Below, piece after piece: positions 1-11,432 of a DNA stretch of 64,000 nucleotides. The stretch is from Saturnia japonica (Eukaryota > Arthropoda > Insecta > Lepidoptera > Saturniidae). Location of the stretch: contig CM065304.1 in the NCBI GenBank assembly GCA_033032175.1, positions 15,190,001 through 15,254,000 of the forward strand, given 5' to 3'. How positions within the stretch are numbered: the first letter of the stretch is position 1; every line of letters starts with the position of its first letter. A program made the position numbers and the translations under genes. The notes under the pieces are model-generated. The model saw nothing but the letters and a program-made list of their open reading frames with translations, ran no database searches and was not told where the DNA came from.

Positions 1-271
1 AAAAGATGACATAATACAAGACGACAAAAACTTTGCAATTCGACACTAATTCGCTAGTTCCGGTTTTCTGTCGCCACAAATACAGTCAAGTGAGATCAAA
101 AAAGTTGATTTTATACAACTGCTGTTACTGGATTACTAGAACCATAATTTTCCTTTTTTTATAACAGCTCGGGCACATTGACGGTACTTTCCCTAATAGT
201 AAGCTCAGCACATTCCAAACATAACGGCGCGGCAACCACCGAGAGATTTAAATTAATAGGCGGTCACCGCT

Positions 272-384
272 GTCATTTTGGCATGCATAAATATCTCTTC
301 ACATTACGCTTAAAGAACCCGATGTCGTAAGAAGGAGGGAACACACTGGTCGGGAGAAAGTTCCACAGCTTCACAGAACTACTA
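272..384 (-). pseudogene. LINE reverse-transcriptase C-terminal fragment
   Basis: Read on the minus strand this gives a short peptide with the pattern SVKLWNFLPTSVF...YDIGFFKRNVKRYL followed by a stop. Many insect non-LTR retrotransposons end their polymerase ORF with a similar W-N-x-L-P...F-K-x-x-V-x-x-x-L tail. Only about 35 residues are recognisable, so the clade cannot be set. Confidence 0.5.
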
Positions 385-1924
385 AGTATGTATGTCTGTG
401 TCTAACTTTGAATATAAGCAGAAATTAGTATGATATAAGTATAAAATAATCAAATCAAAGAAAATTATATCAATCGTCAAAAGGGCAATTTTGAAAGAAG
501 GAAAGAATAATGTGTTATAGTGTCATTAAGATCTGCTGTCTAGAAGCTTAATAGTACATAACAAATAGACGAATTTTACGGTAGGTAAAGCTAAGTCATC
601 CAAAATTCATCTTTCGAAAGAACTATTTAGTTGAAGGTCATGCAGAAAGCAAGCTGAACAAGAATTGGAATGCCATTTTGTCAAGGCAGTATTCGTACTA
701 TGAATACTTTTCCGAATTCATGATATTTCGAGCAATATCAGTATTTTAATTCCGTTCACATTTCTAACATTATGTGGAATTTTTGTAATATTTACAAGCT
801 TGTTGTTTTGATTCAAAATAAATTTGTATGAAAAATGCAGTTTTCATGTGATATGAAATGAAACTAAATTATAAATTAGGTGCATATGCTATACGTACCT
901 ATTAATACGACTATTCGTATTATTTACCTCAATAAAAAAAAAAAAAAATCTAATCGGTTTTGATTTTTAACTGTGGGAGCTAAGTATCAGATTTAAAAAA
1001 AATTATATTTATCTCAGAAACGGTGAAACATCGTCAAAGATTTTATTATCGTTTAAATATCAGAACCCGTTTGAAAACTTTAGTTGTTTCAATGTTGCTT
1101 TATGGCACTTAATATATCTAATATATTATAACTATAAATACATAGACTGTCTTTCTGTAATGCAAATAAAAATCTGTTGGGAGTTTTTGATGATATTACC
1201 GTAAAAAGCCGTCTTGTGAAAACCTAATAGTGCTCTGAGGTATTTAGAGCTATGCTATTGTACGAATTACGATTAAAATATAACCGCTAACGTTGTGAAA
1301 TAAACACATGCGACAGTTGGAGTTAACATAACTCGAAATATATATAATATATAGCATATGTATTATTAGTCATTATATGAACTCAATATACTCTTCCGAT
1401 GTTTACAAACAAAGTATGTAATTTGCTAACTAATATAACACGAGTTGCTTACTAAGAAATGATTAATATTGTTTGATTCTGGCGCATACAAGAAAGGCGA
1501 AATAATCTTAAATTAGATTTGTACAATAATAATCTCAAATAACGTGTTTAAGGTCTTACTAATACCTATATTTACATAATTGAAATACCGTAAATGAAGC
1601 GTTTGTATGGCCATTACTTCACTAATAATATTGTTTCACTTTGATAAACTTAATAAAAATTGATTTCTGTGTCAACAACAACTAAGTTAACCGTTGTAAA
1701 TTTTTTTTAAATATAAACGCACAGTTATTAGAAAGAGAAGGTTTTATAATGACACCATTAATATATATTAACAATGATTTATCTATTTATTTTGTAATTA
1801 CATAGATATAACTGGATTCGTCTAACCAATGGATGAAGATTGAACTCTCGTGAAGTTATATTCAATTGCTGATAAATGAATATACGAGGAAAATTTCGGG
1901 AATCAAGGAAGTGACACAACATTA
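385..1924. other. AT-rich stretch, no gene seen
   Basis: No ORF of useful length, no exon-like segment with splice signals and no recognisable repeat. A poly(A) run lies near 940. I read this as intergenic DNA. Confidence 0.5.
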
Positions 1925-2935
1925 CTATTTAAAAATGTATTTATTGCTTTTCGAAGTATTTTCTCCGCGAAATTTGACACATTTTTCCATACGATGGAAC
2001 CAATCATTGAAGCAACCATTCCATTCGGAAGTTGGGGTCTCCAAAATGGCTGTTTTGTAGGCGTCCACAGCTTCTTCAGGTGATGAAAATCTCTGTCCAC
2101 GCAATTTATTATTTATTTTAGGGAAAGTATAGAAATCATTAGGGCTTAGGTCGGGGCTGTACGGTGGATGGTCTAATAATTCTATGTTTTCTTGCTCTAA
2201 AAACTCTTTTGTTCTGTGCGCGGTGTGAGAACTCACATTGTCGTGATGGAGGATGATGCGGCGGTTTCCGTTCTCCTTACGGAGTTCAGAAACGACCTGT
2301 GGCAAACAAATGCTAGCATACCATTCTGCATTAACCGTTCTTTGTCCCTCAAGAGGAATAGTCGTATTATGGCCGGTTTTGGAGACAAACGTGGCCACCA
2401 TTTTTTTTGCAACACTCCGTGAACGAATAATATTTGTTGGCTTTAACTCATTTTCGAACACCCAAACTCGTGACTGGTTTTTTGTTTCGGGTTCGTACGC
2501 GTATATCCAGGATTCGTCGCCTGATACGATGTTGTATACAGCATTTGAGGATCCTGCGTGGAATCTTTCGGTATCCATCGGGAAAACAACTTTTTTACAC
2601 CTAATTGTTCATGCAAGATTATTTGTATTTGACTCATGCCAATGTCTAAAGTTGACTGAATTTCGCGGTATGTCACATGTCGATCTTCCTCAATCAGCTT
2701 ACGCACAGCATCAACGTTTTCTTGGGTGACTGCAGTTTTTGAACGCCCTTGACGAGGGTCATCACTGAGCTTGACACGTCCACGTTGAAATTCAGCAAAC
2801 CAGCGATAAATTATGGATTTGGATCGGGCTTCATCACCAAATGCAGAAATCATCCGGTCAACACTGTTTTTATGTTAAACCACTTCGAAAGTCATAATAA
2901 ATCATCGCTCTTGAATTTTCTCGAGTCAATTCCAT
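1925..2935 (-). pseudogene. mariner transposase, frameshifted
   Basis: A mariner (Tc1/mariner superfamily) transposase, which cuts and pastes its element at TA sites. An ATG at 2935 opens MELTRENSRAMIYYDF, soon followed by stops. A second frame (about 2853-2443) carries the helix-turn-helix region (IYRWFAEFQRGR, ITYREIQ-like). A third (2578-1925) carries the catalytic domain. The triad is visible: the D of GDESWIY, the D of HHDN, and the D of SPNDFY with exactly 34 residues between the last two, so D34D as in mariner. The 1011-bp span matches the usual coding length of about 1 kb. At least two frameshifts and early stops make it dead. I could not place the terminal inverted repeats. Confidence 0.9.
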
Positions 2936-2989
2936 TTTCTCAACGACTGAACAAGTTTGACAAAACCTTATGACAAGCCCGAGAATCTT

Positions 2990-5693
2990 TTTTTAAATAA
3001 ATAAATTGTATTCGATTTTTAAAACCAAGGAGTTTTCAATTAAAAAGATTTTAATATGACAGGTACAGTGGAAATATTCCATTCCCAATACTTTCAGTGC
3101 AGCCTATGTATTGAGCTACTAAATTTTATAACCATCTTCTTTGAATTTTGGCTTACTTTTTATGCTGCAAGGAGCCTTTACAATAATTACTGAAACAATT
3201 AACATAAGCGAGCGCAGAAAATTTCATGAACTGCTAGTACTATGATAATACTAATAATAATGACGATGATAGTAGTAATGATGAGATAAATAGATTTAAA
3301 CTAAATAACAATGTTCTTGGTAAATCTAAAATTGAGTAATAACAAAAATAAAAAAGTATAAAATGTTAACTATGTTAAAGAACATGTAATGTATTTTACA
3401 AATAAACATAACTTGAGTTAAGGATCCATGAAAGTGTCAGCACCAATTCAAAGAACAAAAGACATCGAATAGATTATGTGGAATCAGTGATGAATACTTA
3501 CTGGATACTTTATTACATATACTTATTTCACAATGATAACAATAACGACGTCCACTGTGACAAGAAAAATATCCAATTTGAATCATTCATGATACCGACA
3601 CAGGATCAATTTTATTGTACCTACCGTTTCTAAATATAACTGATTTGCAAGGACCGGCGAGTTAGATAATAATAGGGACATCGCAAATCACACTCGAACT
3701 CCAATAACAACGGTTAAGTCTCGAGCAATTGTTATAGAGTACCTAAGGACGGATGTCGCTCGTTAGGTTGAGACGATCCGATTGGGGATTGAGATTTAGT
3801 CGATAACAACTTTTCAAAACCCTTACATCCTACTAACATAGAGTTTATTTCCAAACAAAATTTAAGGCAATCACTTACAGACCACAATTAGTCATCAGTC
3901 GCCGTCTAGAAGTTAGCCAGACCTACTAATTCCTATTATTGAAAGGTGCGAACACTGAAATTAAAACGTGTCCAAACATACATACATACCTTTGTTTTTG
4001 TATTGATATACAAGTTTCCCTAAAACAGATTTTTTATAGGACAGCAAATTGATTACCTACACTGTGCTTTATGGTAAGCAAAGTACAACCCAAAAACACT
4101 GGCGCCAACCGAGGGCTAAACTGTATATATCTCGAAAAGCGACAGACCAAAAGAGAGTCAATTAGACAGGCTTATTAACATGTGCACGGTGGCTGCGATC
4201 CTGTCTGGTACATACCATACCAACCACTTCATTATTGAACACCAGCTGATTCCGGAATTTTCGTGTTCTACCACCCAGAATCCGAAGAGCTATGCTGTAC
4301 ATCAGCGTAATCATAGTATTTAAAGGAAGGCAATCGAGTGTTTCATTTCAAGCTTATATCACAATCGGTTATAAAATATGAATTAATATTTAGTAATAGA
4401 GTGGAATGCAGCCCAGCCTTGCTGTAGATAGTTTGACAGCCTTCACGCTAGTTAAAAAAACGTACGCCGTAACGAGAAGATGTGGTAGCTAAATTTTAAT
4501 TTCCATATTTATAACATTATTTCCTATCTTTGAATATTGCTAATACTTTTAGTATTATACTTGAATCATTCTGGTATGAAAATATGCCAATGTGTTTATT
4601 ATTTTTAAAATTATCATTATTATTATCATTAATTAACTGTCTAATAATAATCATGACACGACGATATAGTTTATTTTAACTAATATACATACTAAAAGTA
4701 ATGTACGGAAAAAGGTCGTAGTAAAAAATTAATAAGAGTAAGTATCTACTATAAATAAAATTTGTAGGACGGTGTAAATTTGAGAGACACGTTGTTACAT
4801 GTGTGATTTCTTGTAAAATTATTAGATTCAATGTACATAATTCTTCATACTTTGCTTAATGTGATAAACTCGTATCTGGTGGTATTAGAATACGTTGTAC
4901 AGAACTTACCTTTAGGTAAATTTCATTCAATTTACATAATCATTATATAACAAAGTTCAAACAATAACAAATTAGTCACTTACAGGTTACGGCCCAACAA
5001 AGAACAAGTGAACTACTAACATAAAAAGGTCTGCATGAAGGCTTATAACCCGACAAAGAAATTTAAATTCCAAGACGTATGAGTAGAAGGCAAAAAGTAT
5101 ATAATTTATTTACAAAGGTGTTAATAATTCAACAAGACTCACGCGACAGTGGCATGACTATCACAAGCTCCCAGATAATTAGTTTTATAAATGTGTTCTT
5201 CAATATACAATTTAGGCTATGTAAGTAAACCTTTTGTAAGTACCTATAAAGAAGCAAGGGTCTTTTCCTATGTTTTAGGATAAGTATTCCAATTCTGTTG
5301 TTCAGAATACTTCGTAAAAATATTTAGGAAGTTTTTAGCAGTTAGGTGTAAAGTAAACATTTTAATGTGATATTTATTATATATCACACAGACGCACTAA
5401 AGGTACTGTGTAAAGTCCATTTGTTGAAAACACATTTTGTTTGTCACTCACTGGAAATAGATTCCGTTTTTGGAAAACCCATCGTGAAATCTATAAATAA
5501 AATCGGCGTAAAAGTTATTATAGGTATTTTAAGAACAAAACATTAACGTTAATAGTTTTATCGGCCGGCCGGCTGGCTGGTTATGGTCCTGGACTCTCGA
5601 ACATGCAGTTTATAAAACCCAAAATTAATCTCTTCTGTAAAATCCTATGTATCAACCGAGTTATCAACCGGATGTAGCCTCGGCCTATAACTA
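2990..5693. other. AT-rich stretch, no gene seen
   Basis: No supported gene. A short ATA/ATG-type simple repeat is present at about 3240-3290. The stretch around 4130-4330 is more GC-balanced than its surroundings but gives no ORF I recognise. Confidence 0.45.
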
Positions 5694-5990
5694 TGTATAC
5701 TAATATCATAAAATTCAAGAGTTCAGGTATTTGAGCAAGCTAATCTCTGGAACTACTAATCAGATTTGGTAAATTAGGTTTTCATTTTATTTATTGAGGA
5801 AGTATACGCTGTGTAACTTCATGCCAGAACCTAAGGAGTAGAGCAGTAACTATGAACGTCAGTAAATCTGGCAAGCTATAGACAAGTACAGGACATGAAG
5901 GCAACGATGGGCGACACGGGTGCGTTATCGGAGCGGTGGAGACTAGGTCGAATAAATTTATCACGGATAACAACATGGGACACAGTTACT
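5694..5990 (+). mobile_element. Helitron-like nonautonomous repeat (short copy)
   Basis: Starts near TATACTAATATCATAAA, contains the shared block CTAATCTCTGGAACTACTAA, and ends in a GGGACACAG-type terminus. The same order of blocks occurs at 45563-45889 and, in longer form, at 19229-19878 and 53622-57462. Lepidopteran Helitrons and their deletion derivatives have TC...CTAG ends of this kind. No coding capacity. Confidence 0.55.
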
Positions 5991-6869
5991 TATTTATATG
6001 AGTAGTTATTTCGCAGGCTAAGATATTTGTCACAATTTTGTCTTAAATAACAAAGAAATCTTCTTTAAAATAATATTCACTATAACTGAAGTTAAAAGTG
6101 AGCGTTTATTTTTTATAAATACAGTAACATGTTTATTTTCCTGACACGTGTTGTTTTACCCATAAAGTACTGCTATGTTACTAAACTGAGATAAGCTATA
6201 ATACCCACTTATACCTATTACTTAACTCATAATAATAAAATTATATTTTATTTCTTAGGTATATTTTCTTTTTTACTTTTGTCAACGAAGTACAGTTACA
6301 TACATGATAATTTATGTGTTTAAAGTGCAACCTTAAAATCCTATTATATTGTATTCTATTTTGCACCTATGTTTTTTTTTAATAACTCGATTTTTTATAT
6401 ATTTTTTGTTCTACGTTAAACTACAATATCATCATGTTATGGTCTTATGGTGTGGTCGAAGATGGTACTACACTTAAACACACTACTACTCTACAGTGCC
6501 GGTCCTAGATGTTTGTAAAGGTAGAGCGTGTTTGTCTTTCGGCACCCTTTGTATTAATCAACGCTTTCACGTTATATATTGTTTCTTATGGAAATAATAT
6601 CGTTTTTTTTTTCAATAATCAACACTATTATTAAATATCAATTAAAATACCTATATTTTTTTACTAATTGTCATTCGCAATTTGTCGGCACTTGCCTCTT
6701 GGCGCGCTGTAGCAACTGCTCCTTTCTCTCTACTTCAGAGCCGGTACTGCTACTGTGATATGATTTTAACGATTTTTGGATTGGTTTGATTGAAATCCAC
6801 GTCGATCGACACGGTATCCTTTTGCGAAACTCTTGAACCATCATCGTTTCATAGACAGAACGAACAATT

Positions 6870-7175
6870 AAGGTTCAGTGGTAGTGTGTATTAACTCCGC
6901 GTCGATCGATGTTAGTTCGAATCCCTGCAATGAGTCTGAGCTTTTGGTGAAGGAAACATCGTGAAGAATCCATAGCATGGTGGTAGGGAATATTTCTAAT
7001 CCCCACCTTGCTAGCTACCACCATCAAGTTGAAAATTTGTCGCCATAAGTGTGTTCCGGCAGTTGCACTTGAGAGCCACTTTTCTCATTAGGCTTAGTGT
7101 GTCACCCACCATCTTGGGCCTCATCGTCACTTAATAACAGGTGAGATTGTGGTCATAACGCTAAAAAACCTATAA
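6870..7175 (+). repeat. SINE-like repeat, copy 1 of 3
   Basis: Contains a B-box-like GTTCGAATCC near 6915 preceded by an A-box-like TGGTAGTGTG, so a tRNA-derived head is plausible. The body from about 6950 (GGTGAAGGAAACATCG) onward aligns with 23668-23872 and more weakly with 59945-60115. The last shared block is a GTGGTCATAACGC-type stretch followed by AACCTAT. Confidence 0.55.
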
Positions 7176-9027
7176 ATTACAAAAAAATACATAATAAAGT
7201 TTAGGTACTAACGACTGTTGCTTTCAAGAATTTCAACTGCGATCTACGCACTACGCAGTTGTCTTGTCGGGATACTTAAATAAACTTTTTTTTTTTACAT
7301 AAATAAAACCAACTCCAAAATACTCTAAAAAAATGCACTAAAAATAATAAAAATTAATTACGTTATTAATTTACTTCTTACTAAAATTTCTTAAAAACTT
7401 GTTTTTAGGTCACTTTTTAGGTACTATAGGTAACTGGTTTATTGAAAACGAATATGGGTAGATCTTCTAAACGCGCCGCATATAATGCAGCAAACCATCA
7501 GATAAAACAATTCCTAAAGACGTCAATAAATGTTGTGCTTTTCTATCATTGATAAAAATTAGCGTAGATCCCCAGTGGTGTTAAAAGTTCCGACCCTGAA
7601 GGACTAGTAAACGGAGGGGAACTATGAGCATAATAAAAAAAAATGGCTGATCCTAAGACTCATCTTACCTCAGATTAGATTAGATTAGATAAGATTAGAC
7701 CTCAGTCTACTGGAAGATAAATAATAATAATAACTTATTTATGCAAAAAGTACAATTGATTTACACCTAGAAACACAAATCAAAAATAATATAAAATAAT
7801 ACTTTTGTGAGCTCCTGACTGCCAAAGTAGGGTATCCTGTATCTTGGCAGTTGGTTTGCCTCCAAAATAGAAATATTCACTTGTCGTACCCATTACTAAC
7901 GTGTTAATATAATAAAAGAGAGAGACACTAAAATTAAAAATTAAAAAATTTATTGAAAAAAAAATAATAATAATACCAATACTACTAATAACAATAGATA
8001 CTACAAAAAATAAAATAAACACATATTTATAATTGATTAATTTATGCACTTGATGGTGTGCAATTTATTAGATAGATATAATATAATCCATGGTCTATCA
8101 TAAATCATAATATTACAAATAACGAATACATGTCGTTTTTAATATCTACCTACTTTATTATATAATGTATTTTTGTACTGCAAATTAACATTGTTTTATA
8201 CTACTGTCAAAATGTCTTTAATGGCAGTATAAATATGAATTGACCATTCGCATCATGCATGCGTTTGAGTGTACTGACCTCTGCAAACATTTTTGAAGTC
8301 AAGTATCAAATATTCTTTTAAACTTTATATTATCCATAGATGTAGTATCTACATCTATGGTATTATCACAAGAAATAAATATAAACTGATAATGTTAAGT
8401 TTTTATAATTTATTGTATTGTTTCATGAAAACTTGCGTGAATCGAAATGGAGTTAACAAAATGTATAAAAAGAAAATTGTGCCTGTAAACTTTGCGAGCA
8501 ATCGAAGTGATGTTCTTCAAATTTAATATTACAAATCGATAATATAATTAAAACAAAAACGCGTTAAAAAAATTATATTTACATTTTTATATGTAGGTAC
8601 ACAATACAAAACACTATTTCTTCAGCGCCACAATGGCAGTATACCTAACTCTTTATTGAATCAAGATAACAAGATAAAACATAGGTAATATCGATTACTA
8701 ATGTATATCAAAAGTTCTTTTATTATTATTTAATTAATTAAATATATTATTAATTATTTTTAATAATATATTTATTATATTTAATTTTTTATTAATTATT
8801 TTTAATAATTTATTTATTATATGCCATTTTATTTTATTTTAGGGACTTTTTAAAAAACATAAAAGACAACAATATAATTTATATGGAAGTATTTTATTTA
8901 TTATTAGATATACATTAAATATAATAATTTTATACATTGCAGACAGTAGTTTTTGAAATATTTGTGAAACCCACATATGCCGAGAGGCGATACAATCAAT
9001 AACAATCCCGATTAATTTATAATTAAA
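7176..9027. other. AT-rich stretch, no gene seen
   Basis: No supported gene. It holds a short GATTA repeat near 7672-7700 and the AT-rich tandem repeat listed separately. Confidence 0.45.
8725..8832. repeat. AT-only two-copy tandem repeat
   Basis: A unit of about 55 bases beginning ATTAATTATTTTTAATAAT is repeated about twice with small changes and ends in TTTATTATAT. Almost no G or C is present. Confidence 0.6.
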
Positions 9028-9060
9028 AACTAGCTGTCCCGGCAGACGTTCTGCCCTATC
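9028..9060 (-). repeat. possible Helitron 3' terminus
   Basis: ACTAGCTGTCCCGGCAGACG reads on the minus strand as a CAGCTAGT end, the same terminus as the Helitron-like repeats elsewhere in the window. The matching start was not found. Confidence 0.3.
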
Positions 9061-11352
9061 CAATAGTCATTAACGTGACCACAGCACAACCAACTTTTAT
9101 TTCCTGAAAACTTGACCAGGAACATGACGAACAAAACAAAATATGAGTTATGCGTATTCATCGTTCGAATCGTAAGTAATTGACGCGAGTTTATGAAGGA
9201 TCCAATAGAAACAAAATACAATTTCCTTTTTTTTCAGAATTTCCCAATTCCCCGGCTAACTTTGAATTTTTTTTTCTTATGACCCCTATTGGGACTATTA
9301 CTAATATTTAAAAAAAGATTAGACAAAACAGCCGAGCCATTCTCAAGTGATGCTCTTACCGACGAAAGGCATTTCATTTTTATTTAAACAGATTGAAAGT
9401 CTATTTTAGGGGCCGTTGGGAATGGATATAAGAAATTAGAGAAAAATCGTATTATCTCGAAAATACATTGGTAGATATTTTAGCGAACACCTTCATTTCG
9501 CTTTATTATTACTATATTCATTATATTCATTCCATTCGCTTCTTCAAATTTTATTTTATTGGGGTTTTAGTGCAGTAGTTCGCTTTGAGCTTTCATCTGG
9601 AATAATAATTAATTTTATTTTTGAGGATTCGATTTAATAAGCTGATTATTTAAATTTGGGTTCAAACCCTAGTGTAATTTATGAGAGTCATTCACAATGG
9701 CAGCTTGAACAGTTTGTTTCAAGATCAACACATGCTTTTATCCAGATACTCGTGGACTCACAAGTGGATATGATTTTTGTAGTAATATTACCACGATTCT
9801 CGTTCTCTCACAGTAGTCATTGAAAAATCATTGAACTAACATTATCCATTGAACTTTTAAACAGTTTTACAGCTGTTATTATAACACTTGTAGTCAAATT
9901 CGTTAAATAAATATAATAACATTTACTAGTATATTATATGTAATTCTCATCAAAGACTTTAAATAATTTCAGAAAAATTAATCACTATTTCATAATTTCT
10001 ATGTAAACAAATGAACGATTTCGTAGAAAGCTGGATGATAATAATTAAAATTAATACTTACCTCGGAAGTCGATTTACAAAAATTCTCAAAGTATTTATT
10101 AAATTCTACAATAATACGCTATATATACTAAGTACATTTTCGTTTATTGGAAACCTTAAGTCATAGCTATTAATAAAAACATCAAGATACGAGATCCAAT
10201 ACACTGGAAAAAGATCTAATTATAATCACGGTCCATCGCTATGGCGTATTCAAAGTCGCATTAGTGGAAACTGATGTATTTATTGAAATCGTAATTTTGT
10301 CCACGTTCCAGTTGCTTGATTTACTGACGCCCTAGCACCTCATGTGTCATTTTCAGGATAATGTGCCCCCAAAGAATAGAAAATTTTAGAGCTAATATAT
10401 GAGTTTTTTTTTTCCTTCTGTAAATATCTGATCCGGTTAATTGGCCTACAGCTTCGTATTATGTAAAATAAAGTGTACATGTATTGTATTGTAAGTAGTA
10501 CCTTTACACATGTTCAACTCCAATCAGATGCGATTGAAGCCAATCATCGATCATATATTTGCCGATATTATATACTTTAAAATAACTAGCAATGCAATAA
10601 AATCGTAATGTGAAATTTTACATTCAATCCAATGTCTGCAAATTCGATCTTCGATAAGTAAGTACCGACGGATTCCACAGAATTCACGTACGTTCACTAA
10701 TTTAAATTTAATTATTAAACTATCTTCTGACGTCTCGTTAGGTTGGTAAGCGATTGATAATTGACCTGCGTACTGCGTATTACGCAAAACACAATGCAAA
10801 GGTTCCACTGTGAAACTAGTTGGGTAGGAGGTTACAAACAGCTGTTGGCTAACTTTGATATACAGTAAGATGTGATCCAGACGTCCAGAATCCCTAGAAA
10901 GTAATAATCACAACTGACTTTCAATTTCTAAACATTGCTTACTCAAATTTCAATTACTACATATTGTGTATCTGTACTTAAGCTATACGAATTAGATTTA
11001 ACCAGTACTTTCAGGACTCCTTACTAGCTCTATCCTCAAGACATTTTTTTTAACCGACTTGTTGGCTTTTTTGCTGAGCAAAATTGTACTTATGTCGTCA
11101 GTAGTAAAGTACCTACTTGAGCTCAAAAATGCAGAGGGATGGGTGGTTTATTATTCAGCATTGTACATGACGCGTAACATTATTATAATTCTTTGAACTG
11201 TATCGATTTACCTTAATTTGACTTTAACAGAATTCGAATCGGAAATCGCGAAATACATAATTTTTTTGCAAGTTAAATAGTTATTATTATCTATTAGTTA
11301 GTAAATTGCTGTTTTCTGAGAAATCAAAGTGACAGTATTGTGTTCATTCCAG
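9061..11352. other. AT-rich stretch upstream of the transporter
   Basis: No supported gene. If the transporter has noncoding 5' exons they could lie here, but I see none that I can defend. Confidence 0.4.
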
Positions 11353-11432
11353 GAGGTGAAAGAATGGTCTCGTCGTCAAAGCGGTCCTATGGTCAATTCC
11401 TCCTTCGAACCCGACGACTTCTCACCCCAAAG
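11353..11432 (+). CDS. transporter exon 1 (first coding exon)
   Basis: Preceded by ATTCCAG and followed by GTATTA. The in-frame ATG is at 11389. It ends with two bases (AG) that are completed by the C at 17999, which gives Ser. The acceptor-like AG at 11351-11352 suggests a noncoding exon farther upstream. The exon is assigned from phase fit and a peptide (FEPDDFSPQ) plausible for this family, not from homology search. Confidence 0.72.

Noticed and set aside
2253..2729. 158-codon plus-strand ORF
   Set aside because: It is the antisense of the mariner transposase, which explains the open frame.
1860..3000. Terminal inverted repeats for the mariner element
   Set aside because: I compared the flanks of the coding region and found only weak, short similarity, so no ends are claimed.
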